Origin: Aquimarina sp040786285
GTDB taxonomy: Bacteria; Bacteroidota; Bacteroidia; Flavobacteriales; Flavobacteriaceae
Direction of reading: 5' to 3'
Assembly: GCF_040786285.1 (NCBI RefSeq)
Contig: NZ_JBFMKQ010000002.1
Span: forward strand, 372,001 to 436,000
Length of the DNA: 64,000 nt
Shown: positions 28,401 through 35,197 of the stretch, one piece after another
Numbering within the stretch: the stretch's first letter is position 1
Layout: each line of letters begins with the position of its first letter
The notes under the pieces: model-generated
The model's database searches: none
What the model saw: the letters and a program-made list of their open reading frames with translations, nothing else
What the model was told of the DNA's origin: nothing
Position numbers and translations under genes: made by a program

Positions 28401-28679
28401 TGCAACGTGTACATAGTTAAGAATCATTAACCAACCACCTCCATCGGTATCGTTGTCTAATACTCCTTGAAACGTACTTCCATTAAAATTGAAGTAGTAC
28501 GTACCGCTAGGAACACTTCCTACAGTAGTTTGTAATAAGTTTCCAAATGGATTGGCCAAAGAACCGTCTCCGGCACCACCAAATATAGGTGGAGTCGTAT
28601 CCTGTCCGGGTCCACATTGTGCTTGTGCGTTATAAGCAATACAAAAAGATGCTAATAACAATAGTAGTAGTTTTTTCAT
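25446..28679 (-). CDS. T9SS surface protein with fibrinogen-like N-domain and HYR-like repeats
   Basis: 1077 residues, start ATG 28679. After a signal peptide (ending YNAQAQ) comes a fibrinogen-C/fibrinogen-like domain, about 25-245 (YYFNFNGSTFQGVLDND, TDGGGWLMILNYV, GGQYHWGIRGGGNRWEVDDF). Several HYR/Ig-like repeats with paired Cys follow (DNCTTPSLSLSRTDFDC, DDCGLQSLTLSQTDFDC). Then a region with DTNEPNNLIAFDWNDINPED, and a 240-residue C-terminal module shared with the 15715 product (ETCADKNNG, GTAPYTVTIDN). It ends in a T9SS type A tail (YPNPTKAN ... SKTLRIVKQ). A surface glycan- or protein-binding role is inferred from the fold. ECF-type site D is 52 bp upstream; the 24677 lipoprotein follows. 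Confidence 0.92.
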   Translation of the reverse strand: MKKLLLLLLASFCIAYNAQAQCGPGQDTTPPIFGGAGDGSLANPFGNLLQTTVGSVPSGTYYFNFNGSTFQGVLDNDTDGGGWLMILNYVHVAGDNSNLTVRNTDLPLLGSSTLGDNEAGTTTWGHMGNALAAAIDFEEMRFYGATTGHNRVIDFKTNYSNALNYVKTGTGTFSGINNTANFTVLANHTANIPAQAFNAFSNEGDLALTNFPFWRGGQYHWGIRGGGNRWEVDDFAINAASTIHRVWVRGDLSPAGTTTLTTSLDASGNLTVAPTDFGLTVTDNCTTPSLSLSRTDFDCTNIGNNIIQLTATDGQNNSTVIDVTVIVEESAPVITNDTFVNIDLDETGNASITLADLNASATDDCGLQSLTLSQTDFDCSNVRRPNVVTLTATDVNGNISTGNVVIFVNDVTDPVIECVAPFTLELDATGNAIITEDNILLSATDNCSVDRIQFDKSSFTCADLGDNTVTVTVFDNNRNSVSCTTTVTITIPSCPSNFTLESDPTACGAVYNYPCASNITAGPASGTLLAVGSTTTYTYDTLDNTGATVSCSYDVTVVDTRAPLFNTKDVTLTLTNFEDTATITPQDVLGPDPLARDYTVETSGTLDRVDISATGTEVVLDDDELTAALPIGFEFGFYGNLYTEFYISSNGFITFSDEGDDGCCSGQTLPDTNEPNNLIAFDWNDINPEDGGTMSYTTIGTAPNRILIMDWDSVTHIDDDTDITTTQVKLFEGTNRIEIHTINIPLTGDDKTQGLENIDGTAAIIVPGRNASNWGATNDYVAFAPTSGVFENCGIDTMVVSPNTFNIRNTGDNIVTFTVTDVNGNVTEQTAIVNVTGDCFIDNLDDNNFQIQLANETCADKNNGILSINAVESFNYVASLNGEDYPFTSDLVIPDLVPGTYPLCITIAGISDCQKCYEFVIEEATVFEGKTTMDNINNKVFVDIQSGTAPYTVTIDNKVVGEYNTNSFVVDAKTGGVVEVFSSKAACQGKLSTTMGNLGNVSLYPNPTKANVTLSIPNADSDTVTIEIHNALGMTVSSGVYDITANKIELPMQGLPAGIYFVTINQGTSKTLRIVKQ

Positions 28680-28730
28680 AAATAAGGGGGGTATAAAAAT
28701 TAATTGTTTAATTGTTGTTTCTTATTCTAA

Positions 28731-28760
28731 TACAGTCAAGTTTCAGGATACCCTATTTTT
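28731..28760 (-). promoter_or_regulatory. ECF-type promoter motif (site D)
   Basis: Minus strand AAAAATAGGGTA, with 13 bp between GGGTA and CTGTA, 52 bp before ATG 28679. Adjacent to the sigma-factor gene. Confidence 0.65.
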
Positions 28761-28952
28761 ATTTTTTAATTTTTTTAGAGGATTGGAAAAATGACGAGAA
28801 TCAGGTTCATAATTCATTCTTTGTTAGAGCGTAGAATGATTGTATGATTTTTAGAAAAGTTGTAGGTTAAATATGAGGTGTTCATAGTGATAAAGTTTTG
28901 GGGGTAACGATGCAAAAATACATGTCCATGTAGATGTATTGGTTAAAAACAA

Positions 28953-28975
28953 CCCCTACAAATACCCCTACAAAA
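28953..28975. promoter_or_regulatory. Tandem CCCCTACAAA element, second copy
   Basis: Two CCCCTACAAA units 12 bp apart, same as 5398-5420, located between site D and the sigma-factor start. Candidate operator or enhancer-type site. Confidence 0.45.
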
Positions 28976-29094
28976 ATTTAAATATCATTGAAAAACAGCT
29001 GATTACAATGGTTGTAAGGAAATAAGGTTCATTAAAATGTTCTAGCTTTATGTTTTTTTAATAGCTTTGAATATTTCATAATTCTTTAAACCCC

Positions 29095-29616
29095 ATGCCC
29101 GAGAAAAAGCAATCTGTTTGTGAAGAAAAGAATTTCGATACGCTATTCAATACTCATTTTGAATCGGCAAGAAATTATCTGTACTATAAATGTGGTGATA
29201 TACAGCAAGCAGAAGACATCGTACAAGATGCTTTTGTAAAATTATGGAAACAATGTGCCGATATCATTTATGAAACGGCAAAATCCCTCATTTTTAAGAT
29301 ATGTAATAATGCATTGCTAAATGAATTTGCTCATAAAAAAGTAGTGCTACGATATGAAGCTATGCCTAGAGATGATAAAGATCACGAAAGTCCGGATTTT
29401 GTTCTAGAAACCGAAGAGTTTAGAATCAAATTAGAACAAGCAATTTCAAAATTGTCTGATAAAGAACGCGAAGTGTTCTTATTAAGTAGAATTGATAAAA
29501 AAACATATAAAGAGATTGCCGAGATTACTAATATTACTGTGAAAGCGGTAGAAAGACGTATGAGTAATGCTTTTATTAACCTTAGAAAATTGCTAGGTAA
29601 CGATTTTAAAATTTAA
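29095..29616 (+). CDS. ECF-type RNA polymerase sigma-70 factor (FecI-like)
   Basis: A 173-residue protein of usual ECF length. Region 2 is about 16-80 (FESARNYLYYKCGDIQQAEDIVQDAFVKLWKQC). Region 4 is about 118-170 (LSDKEREVFLLSRIDKKTYKEIAEITNITVKAVERRMSNAFINLRKLL). It is the first gene of a sigma / FecR anti-sigma / TonB-receptor triad, the usual Bacteroidota cell-surface signalling arrangement. A 115-bp gap with promoter site E separates it from the anti-sigma gene, so the anti-sigma and receptor can be induced without the sigma gene. I infer it recognises the GGGTA-N13-CTGTA motif found at five places in the window. Confidence 0.95.
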   Translation: MPEKKQSVCEEKNFDTLFNTHFESARNYLYYKCGDIQQAEDIVQDAFVKLWKQCADIIYETAKSLIFKICNNALLNEFAHKKVVLRYEAMPRDDKDHESPDFVLETEEFRIKLEQAISKLSDKEREVFLLSRIDKKTYKEIAEITNITVKAVERRMSNAFINLRKLLGNDFKI

Positions 29617-29645
29617 AAAATAGGGTAATTCATTGTTTCGCTGTA
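29615..29645 (+). promoter_or_regulatory. ECF-type promoter motif (site E) before the anti-sigma gene
   Basis: AAAAAATAGGGTA, with 13 bp between GGGTA and CTGTA, overlapping the end of the sigma gene and about 87 bp before ATG 29732. Same spacing as the sites before surface-protein genes. Location right after a sigma gene and before its anti-sigma gene supports autoregulation. Confidence 0.65.
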
Positions 29646-29731
29646 TTATAGATATAGAGGTGAAAATGATGAGGATTAAAAAGAATATGAACATGAATTA
29701 CCGAAAGTAAAAAAAACACTTTCTAACTATT

Positions 29732-30637
29732 ATGGAAAAGTACGAATCAGATGAAACATATATAGCACGATGGGTTGCCGGAGAGTTGAGCGAGGAAGAA
29801 TTATCAGAATTCAAAAAATCCGAAGCATACAAAGGATTTAATCGTATTAATACCATAGCTCAACACTTTAAAGCACCTCCTGTAGATACTCGCCGAGCTT
29901 TGATTACTACCAAAGAGCAAATCACTTTTGGTAAGAAGCGAAAAACAACCAATACAACCTGGCTTGCTATTGCAGCTTCTGTTGTAGTCATATTAGGAGT
30001 GTTCGGATTGTTTACTTCTACTAAAAGTTATACCACGACCTATGGTGAACAACTTGCGGTTACTTTACCCGATGGGTCTAAAATACAGCTTAATGCTGAT
30101 TCAGAAATAGAGCATAAACGCTTTTTTTGGCTAAATAATCGTGAAGTTAGTCTAACAGGAGAAGCCTATTTCGAGGTCGAAAAAGGAGGAGATTTTGTAG
30201 TGCAAACAGCCTACGGGGATATATCGGTTCTTGGCACTAAATTTAATATTAAAACAAGAACTAAGACTTTTGAATTAAACTGTTTTGAAGGTGCCGTACG
30301 ATTTGATAAAATCGCTTCAGAAGAATATCACATTTTAAAGAGAAATGATAAAATTGTACTTTCTGAAGCAAAAATCGTTACTGAAAAAGCTGAAGAATCG
30401 ATTCCTAATTGGATGAACGGTATTAGCGTTTTTAAAGAACAACCTTTACAAGAAGTTCTTGACGAAATCCGCCTTCAGTATAACGTTACATTCCAAGGTA
30501 AAGAGACCGATTTATCCAGATTATTTACCGGAAGTTTTTTACATGATGATTTAGAGAAAGCATTAAAATCTACCTTAACCCCAATGGGCATTTCGTATAC
30601 CCTTTCTAAAGATAAAACTATCGTATATTTACAATAA
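29732..30637 (+). CDS. FecR-family anti-sigma factor
   Basis: A 301-residue protein. The N-terminal cytoplasmic anti-sigma segment (YIARWVAGELSEEELSEFKKS, about 8-60) is followed by one membrane helix (WLAIAASVVVILGVFGLF, about 75-95). The periplasmic FecR domain, about 100-200, has TYGEQLAVTLPDGSKIQLNADS, REVSLTGEAYFEVEK and VLGTKFNIK. A C-terminal DUF4974-type domain, about 225-300, contains FKEQPLQEVLDEIRLQYNV. It should hold the 29095 sigma factor at the membrane and release it when the 30658 receptor binds its ligand. It lies 20 bp before that receptor gene, so the two are one transcript. Confidence 0.95.
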   Translation: MEKYESDETYIARWVAGELSEEELSEFKKSEAYKGFNRINTIAQHFKAPPVDTRRALITTKEQITFGKKRKTTNTTWLAIAASVVVILGVFGLFTSTKSYTTTYGEQLAVTLPDGSKIQLNADSEIEHKRFFWLNNREVSLTGEAYFEVEKGGDFVVQTAYGDISVLGTKFNIKTRTKTFELNCFEGAVRFDKIASEEYHILKRNDKIVLSEAKIVTEKAEESIPNWMNGISVFKEQPLQEVLDEIRLQYNVTFQGKETDLSRLFTGSFLHDDLEKALKSTLTPMGISYTLSKDKTIVYLQ

Positions 30638-30657
30638 ACCAACTTACGTATATATTC

Positions 30658-33324
30658 ATGAACCAACGTCTAATGCTTATAGCGGCATTTTTTGTGTCTG
30701 CACTATGTTATACACAAGAGAAATTTGAGATTTCATATACCGATACCCCTCTCAAAGAAGTACTTAGTGATATCGAATCTAAAACAGATATTCTGTTTTC
30801 ATATGCTCAAGAAGTTATTGCTTCAAAAACAATTACAATATCTCAACAAGAGATAGATATTGATAATCTGTTACCTTTTTTGGAAACGCAGACTGATCTT
30901 ATTTTTGAAAAAGTATCTCCTAAACAAGTTATCATTACACAAAGAAAGATGATTTGTGGTTATGTTGTTGACTCAAATTCTAATAGCCCTCTTCCTTATG
31001 TTACCGTGATTGTCAATGCTGATCTAAATACCACTACAGATGATAAAGGATATTTTAGTGTAGAAGATTCTAGTCTTGCTACCGAAAATGTAAAACTGAG
31101 TTTTATTGGCTATGATGACAAAGAGATCATTATTAAGGTGGGTGATTCTTGCCAAACAATAGAACTCGACCCATTATCTTCTGCTCTTGATGAGGTGGTT
31201 GTATTAGGGTATGTTACCTCTGGGATTGATAGAAATAAAGATGGATCGATTTCGTTGGATTCTGATAAATTAGGAATTTTACCAGGATTGGTAAGTCCCG
31301 ATATATCGCAAAGTATTCAATTAATTCCGGGTATTTCAACCTTAGATGAATCTGCTACGGGTATTCAGATTCGAGGAGGGTCACCCGATCAAAATTTGAT
31401 ATTATATGATGATATTAAATTGTATAATACAGGATACTTCTATGGGATGTTTTCATTATTTAACCCCTTCGCTACAAAAAAAGCGACCATTTTTAGATCT
31501 GGTACAAGTGCTAGTTATGGTGATCGTATTTCGGGTATTATTGATATTTCTAGTGGAGATGCTATTCCCAAAAAAGTTGAAGGAGGATTTGAAATTGATG
31601 GTTTATCTGCAAATGGATATGTAAAAGCTCCTTTATCTGAAAAAACTGCAATTTATGCTTTTGCAAGAAGATCGTATTCTGATGTTGTAGAAACCCCAAC
31701 ATATAATAGTTATGCCGATAAGATTTTTACAAATTTTGGCGTAGCTAAAGATATTAATGGTAATGTGTTAGCCTTGGAAACTGATGATGATTTTAGTCGG
31801 GATACCAGTAATAATGATTTTTCTTTTACCGATGTTAGTACCAAATTTATTCTAAAACCTAATGCTAAGAATAATATTTCTGTTAGTGGGTTGTATACCA
31901 GAAATCGTTTGGATTTTGACTTTACAGGTGGAGACGAAATCGTAGTAGATTCATTAATTACCCAAAATAAAGGGGCAAGCCTTAACTGGGAGTATAAATC
32001 AAGTGATACATATCAACAAAAACTTACTGCTTATTTTTCTGAATACAATTCTTACTATCAAAATGATGAAATTAAAGATGAAACAGATGATGGTATTTTA
32101 GACCTGGCAGAAATCAATATTCGTAAAAACGATATTGTAGATTTAGGACTAAAATTCACTTCTTCTTTAGCAATCAGAGAAACACAAAAACTTACTTTAG
32201 GGTATGAACTTTCTTATACCGATTTAGATATAATCATCAGTAAAGAAAACCCTGTTGATGCTGAATTTGAAAGCTCTGGTCAAGATGATGAAAATCTTCA
32301 AAATGCATTATTTGGAGAGTATACCTTTAATTTTAAAAATAATGGGTTTATTAATGCCGGGCTTCGATTAGTGCATTATAGTTCTTTGGATGAGTTTTTG
32401 GTTGAACCTCGTATAAATTTGGAATACCCTTTAGGGGATCGTTTTAGGGTTAAAACTGCTGTAGAAAGAAGGAATCAACCCATTTCTCAATTGGTAGAAT
32501 TTAATCATACCGAACTACGTTTAGAAAATGAATTATGGCGTTTATCTGATGATCAACAATTTCCTTTATTAAGTAGTAATCAAGTTTCTGGAGGAGTGTT
32601 ATATCATTATAAAAATGTAAACATAGACATCGATGCCTATTATAAGGAACTCGAAGGTCTAACAACATTCACTAATGGATTTAGTAATCCTTTAGAAAAT
32701 TTAGAAGAAGGTGAAAGTACGATAAAAGGTGTAGATGTTTTATTAAAATATAAATGGGATAATTATAAGATATGGGCAGGATATACTTATAATGATATTA
32801 TGTTTCAATTCCCTAATTTGGCAGAGACCCCTTTTGAGTTCCCTGGAAATAATGATATAACGCATTCTTTTAGGATTTCGAATACATTACAACTTGAAAA
32901 ATGGCAATTCTCTCTCGGTTGGCAGTTTAGAACCGGAAAACCTATTACCCCAGTAAATAGTTATGAAATTATGATTGATGCCGATGGTGAAAATGCTGGT
33001 GTAGTTAATTTTGGAGCTGTAAATAGCGATAAATTGCCAGATTTTCATAGGTTAGATGCTTCTGTATTATATGATTTTAATATTAAGTCTGGTAATACAA
33101 AACTAAAAGCGCAACTAGGACTATCATTCTTAAATATTTACGACAGGATAAAACCTTTAAACTTAATATACAAAGCAGAGCGAAAACCTTTAGATGACGG
33201 TGGAATTGCTGTAGAAGGTACAACCGGATCTACACCCGAAGAACTAGAGGTTATTCTAGAGCAAGTCATTCAACGATTTTCTCTGGGTTTTACACCAAAT
33301 GCAGTGTTTAGGATATTTTTTTAG
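30658..33324 (+). CDS. TonB-dependent receptor with STN signalling domain
   Basis: 888 residues. The signal peptide ends near ALCYTQ. An STN domain, about 20-100 (FEISYTDTPLKEVLSDIESKTDILFSYAQE), is the part that contacts FecR-type proteins. A carboxypeptidase-regulatory-like domain, about 100-175 (GYVVDSNSNSPLPYVTVIVN, DDKGYFSVED), precedes the plug (SIQLIPGISTLDESATGIQIRGGSPDQNLILYDD) and the beta-barrel, ending VFRIFF. STN plus the adjacent sigma/anti-sigma pair mark it as a transducer of an external signal. No SusD-like partner follows, so a polysaccharide PUL is unlikely. Substrate unknown; some of the window's T9SS cargo may be part of the response. Confidence 0.93.
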   Translation: MNQRLMLIAAFFVSALCYTQEKFEISYTDTPLKEVLSDIESKTDILFSYAQEVIASKTITISQQEIDIDNLLPFLETQTDLIFEKVSPKQVIITQRKMICGYVVDSNSNSPLPYVTVIVNADLNTTTDDKGYFSVEDSSLATENVKLSFIGYDDKEIIIKVGDSCQTIELDPLSSALDEVVVLGYVTSGIDRNKDGSISLDSDKLGILPGLVSPDISQSIQLIPGISTLDESATGIQIRGGSPDQNLILYDDIKLYNTGYFYGMFSLFNPFATKKATIFRSGTSASYGDRISGIIDISSGDAIPKKVEGGFEIDGLSANGYVKAPLSEKTAIYAFARRSYSDVVETPTYNSYADKIFTNFGVAKDINGNVLALETDDDFSRDTSNNDFSFTDVSTKFILKPNAKNNISVSGLYTRNRLDFDFTGGDEIVVDSLITQNKGASLNWEYKSSDTYQQKLTAYFSEYNSYYQNDEIKDETDDGILDLAEINIRKNDIVDLGLKFTSSLAIRETQKLTLGYELSYTDLDIIISKENPVDAEFESSGQDDENLQNALFGEYTFNFKNNGFINAGLRLVHYSSLDEFLVEPRINLEYPLGDRFRVKTAVERRNQPISQLVEFNHTELRLENELWRLSDDQQFPLLSSNQVSGGVLYHYKNVNIDIDAYYKELEGLTTFTNGFSNPLENLEEGESTIKGVDVLLKYKWDNYKIWAGYTYNDIMFQFPNLAETPFEFPGNNDITHSFRISNTLQLEKWQFSLGWQFRTGKPITPVNSYEIMIDADGENAGVVNFGAVNSDKLPDFHRLDASVLYDFNIKSGNTKLKAQLGLSFLNIYDRIKPLNLIYKAERKPLDDGGIAVEGTTGSTPEELEVILEQVIQRFSLGFTPNAVFRIFF

Positions 33325-33348
33325 ATACAAAACAGAAAACTTTTGTTT

Positions 33349-34968
33349 CTAATTTCTTTCAAGATATTCAAGAATGGGTGCTCCTTTAGGGGCATTGATT
33401 TTTTTACGAAGGCGGTAACGATTCATCATGACACTATCTTCAGAGATCGCTAACATATTAGAAATTTGTTTCGTATCTAATTCTAGTTTTTCCATGGCGA
33501 TCAATCGTTCTTCTGATTGGGTGAGTTGAAACCCTCTATTTTTGATCTTAATAAAGAATCCTGGATGTACATTAGAGAATTTTTTTCTAAATGTGTACCA
33601 GTCTTCTTTAGTTAAGATTTTTGCTGCAGTAAGCTCTTGGAGATTTTTTATAGATTCTTTTTCTCCAAACTCCGATTTTAATTCTTTTAGTTCTCTGCTA
33701 AGTGTTTCTTGAGCTTCACTTTTTTCAATCAACTGTTTGGTGAAATCTGCCAACTCCTGTTTGTTTTTTTCTAATTCTTTTGCAACAACAAGGGTTTTAT
33801 TTTTGTAAATTCTTCTGATAAGATATCCTATTGCAACTCCGGCCATGATCGCAGTGATAAGAAGCGTTAAATACAATCTTTTTTTCGAACTCTCTGCTTT
33901 ATTGATTAACTCTAACTCCCTTTTTTCTTTAACAAATTTAAGGCTATCTATTGCTTTTTGTTTTTCATATGCAAAAGTGGTCTCAAGCTTCGCCAGTTTT
34001 TTTGCTTCTTCAACATCATTACGTTTTTCTAATAATGTATGATATTCTAAATATGCTTTATGGCTCTCTTTATAGTTTCCTAAAGCTTCATAACTTCTAC
34101 TTAAAGCGAGGTATCTAAAAGGTAATGCCGCTTCACTTTTCAACGCTAAGCACATAGCAATGGCTTGTTTTAAATACGTTATGCCTTTTTGGGGTTGGCC
34201 TACTTTGGTATAGTGAATTCCTAGCGCGTATAAACCAGATTCTAAACCTATTTTATTATTGTTTTTCTTGTGGAGTGCTATGGCCTTCTGTAAATAAGGT
34301 AAATTACCTTCGTAGTCATTAAAACGTCTTAGTATAGTTGCATAATTAGCATACATCGCAGCTTTTTGATAATCTGTCCCTATAGAATCAACCAGTTGGA
34401 TGGATTTATTATAATACTTCATGGCGTTAACAGTATCACTTGCTACCCCATAAGCAGAACCAAATGAGCTATATATCTCTAACAACTGCTTTGTTTGTTT
34501 ATGTTTTAGAGCAACTTGTTCTGCTTTTTCAAGTTGCTTGATACCGTCTTCCATAGAATTTAAAACTGAAATCCAGGCTTTGGCCTTTTGATGGTAGGAT
34601 GTGGCTAATAAAGAGTCTAACCCATATGCAAGTTTTATATCAATACTTTTTTGAGCTAGTATTGCAGCTTCATCAAAATTATGTTCTCTACGTTCATAAT
34701 AGCTAAGAAAGTGATAGGCATCAGCCTTTCTTTTATTAAAATAATTATTTTTTGACTGTCTTGGAGTTACCAAACTGTCAATATATTGAACAACTTGATA
34801 GAGATATTTTTTAGCTTCATTTGGCCGGCGATCCGAATTTTCTTTGGCAAGTCCATACAATTTTTCAACCTCTAAACTATCCTGGGTATCTAAACTTTCT
34901 GATTTCTGCTGCCCTTGAACAAAAGAAAACATGGAAAAAAATATGATGATGAATACATAAAATTTCAT
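33349..34968 (-). CDS. TPR-LuxR-type transmembrane regulator, second copy
   Basis: A 539-residue protein. The signal peptide ends near FVQGQ. TPR repeats span about 90-320 (YQKAAMYANYATILRRFNDYEGNLPYLQKAI, GLYALGIHYTKVGQPQKGITYLKQAI). A membrane helix at about 363-385 (LYLTLLITAIMAGVAIGYLI) is followed by a long coiled coil. The C-terminal HTH, about 475-530, contains LTQSEERLIAMEKLELDTKQISNMLAISEDSVMMNRYRLRKKI. Same architecture as the 22674 product but clearly diverged. It converges with the TonB-receptor gene, 24 bp apart. Its location next to the ECF triad suggests it belongs to the same surface-control neighbourhood; its target is unknown. Confidence 0.9.
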   Translation of the reverse strand: MKFYVFIIIFFSMFSFVQGQQKSESLDTQDSLEVEKLYGLAKENSDRRPNEAKKYLYQVVQYIDSLVTPRQSKNNYFNKRKADAYHFLSYYERREHNFDEAAILAQKSIDIKLAYGLDSLLATSYHQKAKAWISVLNSMEDGIKQLEKAEQVALKHKQTKQLLEIYSSFGSAYGVASDTVNAMKYYNKSIQLVDSIGTDYQKAAMYANYATILRRFNDYEGNLPYLQKAIALHKKNNNKIGLESGLYALGIHYTKVGQPQKGITYLKQAIAMCLALKSEAALPFRYLALSRSYEALGNYKESHKAYLEYHTLLEKRNDVEEAKKLAKLETTFAYEKQKAIDSLKFVKEKRELELINKAESSKKRLYLTLLITAIMAGVAIGYLIRRIYKNKTLVVAKELEKNKQELADFTKQLIEKSEAQETLSRELKELKSEFGEKESIKNLQELTAAKILTKEDWYTFRKKFSNVHPGFFIKIKNRGFQLTQSEERLIAMEKLELDTKQISNMLAISEDSVMMNRYRLRKKINAPKGAPILEYLERN

Positions 34969-35123
34969 GACAACAAAAGTATTAGAATAGATGTGTTTTT
35001 TATAGATACAATGAAAAAAGATTTTATCCTATTCTTTCATTAAATATACACTGATTAGCAAAGGTATTTTATTAAAACGGAAAGTATAAAATTACCATAA
35101 AATAAAAAGTTCTCATCAGTACA

Positions 35124-35153
35124 TTGGAATCGATATTCTAGATCGTATCTTTG
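35124..35153 (+). promoter_or_regulatory. Housekeeping promoter of the CBS gene
   Basis: TTG at 35124-35126, 19-bp spacer, TATCTTTG at 35146-35153: a full Bacteroidota sigma-A-type consensus, 45 bp before the GTG start. Confidence 0.75.
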
Positions 35154-35197
35154 CGAAGTTAAATACCCTAGAAATTGGGTTATTAAAATTATACATA

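Larger units (their letters stand above)
28680..29094. other. Divergent control region between the fibrinogen-like gene and the sigma factor
   Basis: 415 bp without an ORF. It holds promoter site D, the tandem CCCCTACAAA element (28953-28975), and a TAGCTTTG box at 29062-29069 that could be the -7 element of the sigma gene, although no clear TTG is found at the right distance. Minus-strand ATACCCCCCTTATTT precedes ATG 28679. Confidence 0.65.

Noticed and set aside
30658..33324. SusC-like component of a polysaccharide utilisation locus
   Set aside because: No SusD-like gene follows, and STN plus the FecI/FecR pair indicates a signal-transducing receptor.
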